DNA from: Panax quinquefolius
Lineage: Eukaryota > Streptophyta > Magnoliopsida > Apiales > Araliaceae
DNA length: 64,000 nucleotides
Direction: 5' to 3'
Assembly: GCA_020205615.1 (NCBI GenBank)
Contig: CM035171.1
Coordinates: 27,754,105-27,818,104, forward strand
Numbering within the stretch: the first letter of the stretch is position 1; every line of letters starts with the position of its first letter. Below the pieces are notes generated by a model. That model was given only the letters and a program-made list of their open reading frames with translations, was not told where the DNA came from and did no database searches. A program made the translations under genes and the position numbers. Below, piece by piece: positions 60,135 through 64,000 of this stretch.

Positions 60135-61622
60135 GAGAAAGAATTGCTTAGTGCATGATGATGAATGGCACCACCGGAGTTTCACTATGGTCACATTCTC
60201 CGTTAAATCTTCGTGTATCAAACCTATAACTATGACTCGACTCCAGAAAACAACGATGCCCGATATAACATTCCTTACTTTGCAATCTATAAGAATGAGT
60301 GTTCATTTGACATGATGGACAAGCCAACTTACCTTTAGTGCTCCAACCAGACAACATAGCAAGAGCTAGAAAATCACTAATTGTCCACAACAGTGCAGCA
60401 CACATTTGGAACTTTGTACCAGTAGATGCATCATATATTTCAACCCCATTACTCTATAGTATCTTCAACTCTTCAATTAAAGGTTGCATATACACGTCAA
60501 TATCATTACATGGAGAGTTTGGACCATGTATTAACAATGGCATGATAAAATACTCCTACTTCATACACATCCATGGTGGTAAGTTATAAACAACAACTGT
60601 CACTGGCCATATACTATATGGTGACCCATGGGTAAAGGGACTCATGCCAAATGGAGACGGTCAAGTCTTACATTTCGATGTTCTTGAGAGAATGTAGGGT
60701 TCATTTTATCCAAATGCTTCCAAGCTGCAGAGTCAGCTGGATGACGATTCACTCCATCTTTCCGTCTCTTTACATGATGCCACGTCATGTATTTTGCAGT
60801 TTTTACAGACATAAATAGCCTCTGCAATCTTAGAATTAACGGTAAATAACGTAATTACTTCACAGCTACTTTGCTTCTCTTAGCATTTGTATCTATTTGT
60901 GCATTCTCTGGTACAACCATCTCAGTCTGCTTTCATCTCAATGATTTACAAACTGTACAAGACTCTAATTTTTCATTCTCCCTCCAAAAGAGCATACAAT
61001 CATTCTCGCATGCATCAATCTTCTCATAACCAAACCCTAAATTTCCAACCATTTTTTTCATTTCATAAAAATTATCAGGCAAGTTTGCAAATGATGGAAA
61101 TTATGACTTGAACTTATGGAGCAAACCATCAAAGGACACATCAGTCCATTTGCTAACATTTTTATGATTGAAAAGCCATACAATGAATGAAAGGACAGTC
61201 TCAATTTCACATCCAGGATATAAAGGTTGATTGGCCTCTGACATGTAATTTTGGTATTTTATAGCTTCAGCCGACGATTCCACACCGTGATCCCTAAATA
61301 TATCATTTACCATCTCAGGCATACGATGCTCATCTTCGGATTGTGATGGTTCTTCGTGAACATCATCATTACTCACATCCCTGACAATCACATCTTCCCT
61401 TGATGCACCCAATTCGTAAATGCAAACATAAATCCATCACAAATCAAATGTTCACGAATAGTAGCTCGAATCTGGTATCGACCATTTACACTGATTCTTA
61501 CGTGGGCAAGGAATTCTTCCTGTTACCATGCCCACTTTTTTCAAACCAAAGTCCGTAAATCTCTACATGCTTGCAAGATATTCTCTAGAATATCTTGGTA
61601 ATTCCATCCACATCTTATCCAT
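60135..61622 (-). pseudogene. TNP2-type transposase pseudogene of the CACTA element
   Basis: Starts at ATG 61,622 (MDKMWMELPRYSREYL; transposase-associated N-terminal domain, later HLICDGFMFAFTNWVH). Then KYQNYMSEANQPLYPGC and FDGLLHKFKS, GFGYEKIDACENDCMLFW, MTWHHVKRRKDGVNRHPADS, FGMSPFTHGSPYSIWPV, and FLALAMLSGWSTKGKLACPSC, all hallmarks of the tnp2 family. Several stops and frame changes break it. The protein ends soon after GHRCFLESSHSYRFDTRRF, so the C-terminal half is missing, apparently deleted up to the Ptta-type gene. Confidence 0.85.
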
Positions 61623-63170
61623 AATATTATGTCCCTAAATCAAATTGAACAACCATCGAAATGATATTGCGTATAGAAATCTATGTACCAACCAAACTCC
61701 CGATTCACTCAAACAAAACAAAAAGGTGTATATATATAAGATTTATGCCAGTCCCTTCCCACCACTCGAGATATTCATATAATTGCTCTCTCCTCCCTAA
61801 ATTTACCACACATGCATTATTATATAATTAAATCGTGGTTTCATGATTTCACCCTAATAACCATATATGCTCTAGTACCAAATTCTACTAATATACAAGG
61901 CTGCAATTACCAAAGAAAAAAAAAGAATGCAAAGTATATATGTAGCTTAATTAATTACTTGAGCATTATGGCAGCTAACAACCCCAACCCGACAACCACA
62001 TAAAAGTATATGCAAATCCATCGATCCAACCCGACAACCACAGAAAAATTTTCTTCACATTCTTCAACTTCTTCTTCTTCTTCTTGTTCACATTAATGAA
62101 CTGATCCTCTTTAATTTCAATTCAATTATATTCTATCTCCTCAACTTAATTCTCATCATCATATCCCTAGAAACAAAATCTATCTCAAAAACCAAACCTA
62201 CTTTTACAAATTTCTCTCATTTGCCAAAACTTTCTTAATTACACTTCTAATTTCCGTGACTAGCTAGTTCATATACATACATTAATTCCCTAGAAAAAGC
62301 ATATATACCAGACTCAAGCATATAACCTGTGCATCATCAGTTAGCTGAAACGAATGTTCACTGCGAAAACTTTAGAATGCAAAACAAATTTTGAAATACT
62401 AGAAATAGTAGGAACAAGATGAAGAAGAATGACTTTATTTATATCATTTATTTTCCAAACTACATGATACAATGAGCACATAGTACATCTTAGCCATGAT
62501 TGATTTCGAGTCAGACTTGTATTGGGTATTGGTTAAAATCTCAGATCAGAAACATTATTCTTCTCTTCATGTTCTTCTTCTACTTACTAATTATTTCTAC
62601 TTACTAATTATAAGCCGACCCATCATTGATAGATCATGGAATGTCCATCTCCAGGTAAAGAATCGAAGGAACTTTTGTTCCCTTTTGCCGCCATGATCCT
62701 CCGAGAGGAACAAGATGCGCAACACTTGCATTCCATGGCGAATCCCAGAACCATGAAACACCCCACAGAAGGGTGTCCCAAAATTAGTAAATTTAGGGCT
62801 TGTTAGAGGGATACGAGAAATAGAGGAAATCATAACAGCTAAGGGGTAAATAAAATTAAAAACCTAAAGAATGATATTATACCTGCTCAAACAGCCAGTC
62901 AATATGATCCTTTCAAGCCGGACGGAGAGATGGAGTGAGACGAAGTCCGGCGGACACTCGATCGTGTGTTTCCTGCTCAAACAGCCAGTCAATATGATCC
63001 TTCCAAGCCGGACGGAGTGAGATGGAGTGAGAATACTGAAGAGGAGATGTAGAGTGAGTGAGATTCAGTGACTGAGATCGAGCGACTGAGAGAGAGTTTG
63101 GTTTGGGGGAAAGAACAATACTGATAAAACGCCCCCTTTGTGACCCTCGTTAAAATCTCAAAAAAAAAGA
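61623..63170. other. Noncoding right part of the CACTA element
   Basis: AT-rich leader region of the TNP2 pseudogene. It holds a 22-bp copy (62,324-62,345) of the end of a Ptta-gene exon (59,596-59,617), a CTT-rich run at 62,065-62,090, and a 90-bp-period direct repeat at 62,882-63,030. No gene seen. Confidence 0.6.
62882..63030. repeat. Direct repeat, period 90 bp, near the right end of the CACTA element
   Basis: 'cctgctcaaacagccagtca' and the next 30 bases recur at 62,882 and 62,972 with few differences. The copies are GC-richer than their surroundings. Confidence 0.8.
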
Positions 63171-63326
63171 CCTATACCGATGGCCAAATTGTGACCCTCG
63201 GAATAGAATACCTTCAGAGGCTTATACCGACGGTCAGACAGTGACCGTCGCTATAAATATCTATTGCTACGGTTCCGCCCCGACCGTCGCTATACCTCGT
63301 TGCCATATCTTGATTTTCTAGTAGTG
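63171..63326. repeat. Right subterminal region and TIR of the CACTA element
   Basis: Contains 'gacggtcagacagtgaccgt' and 'gaccgtcgctata', the inverted counterparts of the left array, and ends with the perfect TIR at 63,311-63,326. Confidence 0.85.
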
Positions 63327-64000
63327 ATATGACAAACATAAGAATCTTTTCAAGCACAACGGAATAAGTAAAAGATCCCATTCATTGATATATTCATAAT
63401 CAAACATACATTGTTCATAGAGTTAGTTCAATGGTAAGCAGTTAACACATACATAGCAGTTATAACAGTTAATGTACATAATGTAAATGACTTAAAGTAA
63501 AAGACACAAGGGGTTTTAAGTGGTTCAGAGACTCAAGCTCCTAATCCACTCTTCTGCTTTCAACTAGCAGGATTTCCACTAAGGAAGGGCAGCACCCTGA
63601 ATCACTACGATTCCTTCAAGGCCAGCAACCTTGGGACTTCAGTTCACTAAGAACTCTTCAAGGCCAGTAGCCTTGGAACTTCTATAGTTCCCTAGGAACA
63701 CTTCAAGCCCATCAGGCTTGGAACTTCATTTAGTCCCTTCGGACAAGGACCCCTCAGGCCCTGGCTTCTTGTTGAGTTGTTTGTTTGTTTATTGGAGTTG
63801 GTGCTGAGCTGCTAAGATGTCTTCATGCTCTGAACATCTTTTGTACTTAGCAGCTTGGCGTGATCATTCAGGAAGTGCAGTTGAGTGTTGCATGATGCTC
63901 AGCTTCTTCAGTTACTCAACCTCCTCTGATGATCCCTTGATGAACTGCCTGGAAGATCATTCCTCTTGATACATGATGGCTGCACATGATGGGTTTCTAA

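Larger units (their letters stand above)
57649..63326 (-). mobile_element. CACTA (En/Spm) DNA transposon, 5678 bp
   Basis: The ends are CACTACTAGAAAATCA (57,649-57,664) and TGATTTTCTAGTAGTG (63,311-63,326), perfect inverted repeats, flanked by the 3-bp duplication ATA (57,646-57,648 and 63,327-63,329). Subterminal 'gcgacggtc' motifs occur in both orientations at both ends. Inside, on the minus strand, are a TNP2-type transposase pseudogene and a Ptta/En/Spm-type gene. The intact ends suggest it can still be moved in trans. Confidence 0.95.
57541..64000 (-). mobile_element. Copia-type (SIRE/Maximus-like) LTR, split by a CACTA transposon
   Basis: The LTR parts are 57,541-57,648 and 63,330-64,000 (window end). 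Read on the minus strand, the LTR ends ACTAACA at 57,541. It matches the LTR at 24,154-27,856: 'gaaccacttaaaa', 'tctagatctattgtg' and 'ctgctaagtac'. No primer-binding site adjoins 57,540; instead the 2.36-kb repeat does. So this end borders the insertion site and the rest of the element extends beyond the window. It contains several 'cttcaaggccagcaaccttg' units at 63,610-63,720. Confidence 0.65.

Overview
The window comes from a plant nuclear genome, almost certainly a eudicot. The evidence is spliced genes with GT-AG introns, very AT-rich spacers, and layered Ty3/gypsy, Ty1/copia, CACTA, hAT and MITE-type elements. I cannot name the species. No RNA gene, CRISPR array or prokaryotic feature was seen.

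Layout. (1) Positions 1-28,334 are a nest of retroelements. They comprise a decayed Tekay/Del-type chromovirus on the minus strand (317-6750), a solo LTR of the same family (7056-9387, target duplication ATTAC), and a plus-strand Athila-like protease/RT scrap (9799-11,310). A complete 10.3-kb Tekay-type element on the minus strand (12,292-22,624, duplication AATAT) sits inside an older LTR lying in the opposite orientation. A solo LTR (24,882-27,547, duplication AGTGG) sits inside a copia-type LTR. (2) 28,335-29,205 is a non-autonomous hAT-like element with an 8-bp target duplication. (3) 29,761-39,677 (+) is an 8-exon gene for a 504-aa PEP mutase/isocitrate lyase superfamily protein. Its introns carry a TRIM retroelement, several MITEs and a strong hairpin. 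(4) 41,816-50,359 (-) is a 13-exon gene for an 896-aa EPSIN2-like clathrin adaptor with an N-terminal ENTH domain. It converges on gene 3. (5) 51,960-57,540 is a 2.36-kb tandem repeat, two full copies and a partial third. (6) 57,541-64,000 is a copia-type LTR split by a 5,678-bp CACTA (En/Spm) transposon with TIRs and an ATA duplication, carrying decayed TNP2 and Ptta/En/Spm genes.

The two host genes are unrelated in function: a C-C lyase-type enzyme, probably plastid-targeted, and a trans-Golgi/endocytic vesicle adaptor. From memory, the same pair sits together in Arabidopsis (At2g43160 and At2g43180), so this looks like conserved microsynteny bounded by repeats.

Main points for follow-up: a KACCH instead of KACGH active-site loop in the lyase; an identical in-frame 135-bp duplication in the epsin; a TRIM in a lyase intron; an insertion junction that occurs twice (312-317 and 7051-7056); and differences between the two LTRs of the full-length element that concentrate at CG/CAG sites, which suggests methylation-linked sequencing error. 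I found no clear evidence of a wholly new biological system. Exon boundaries and element limits were worked out by eye from frame, splice sites, target duplications and conserved motifs.
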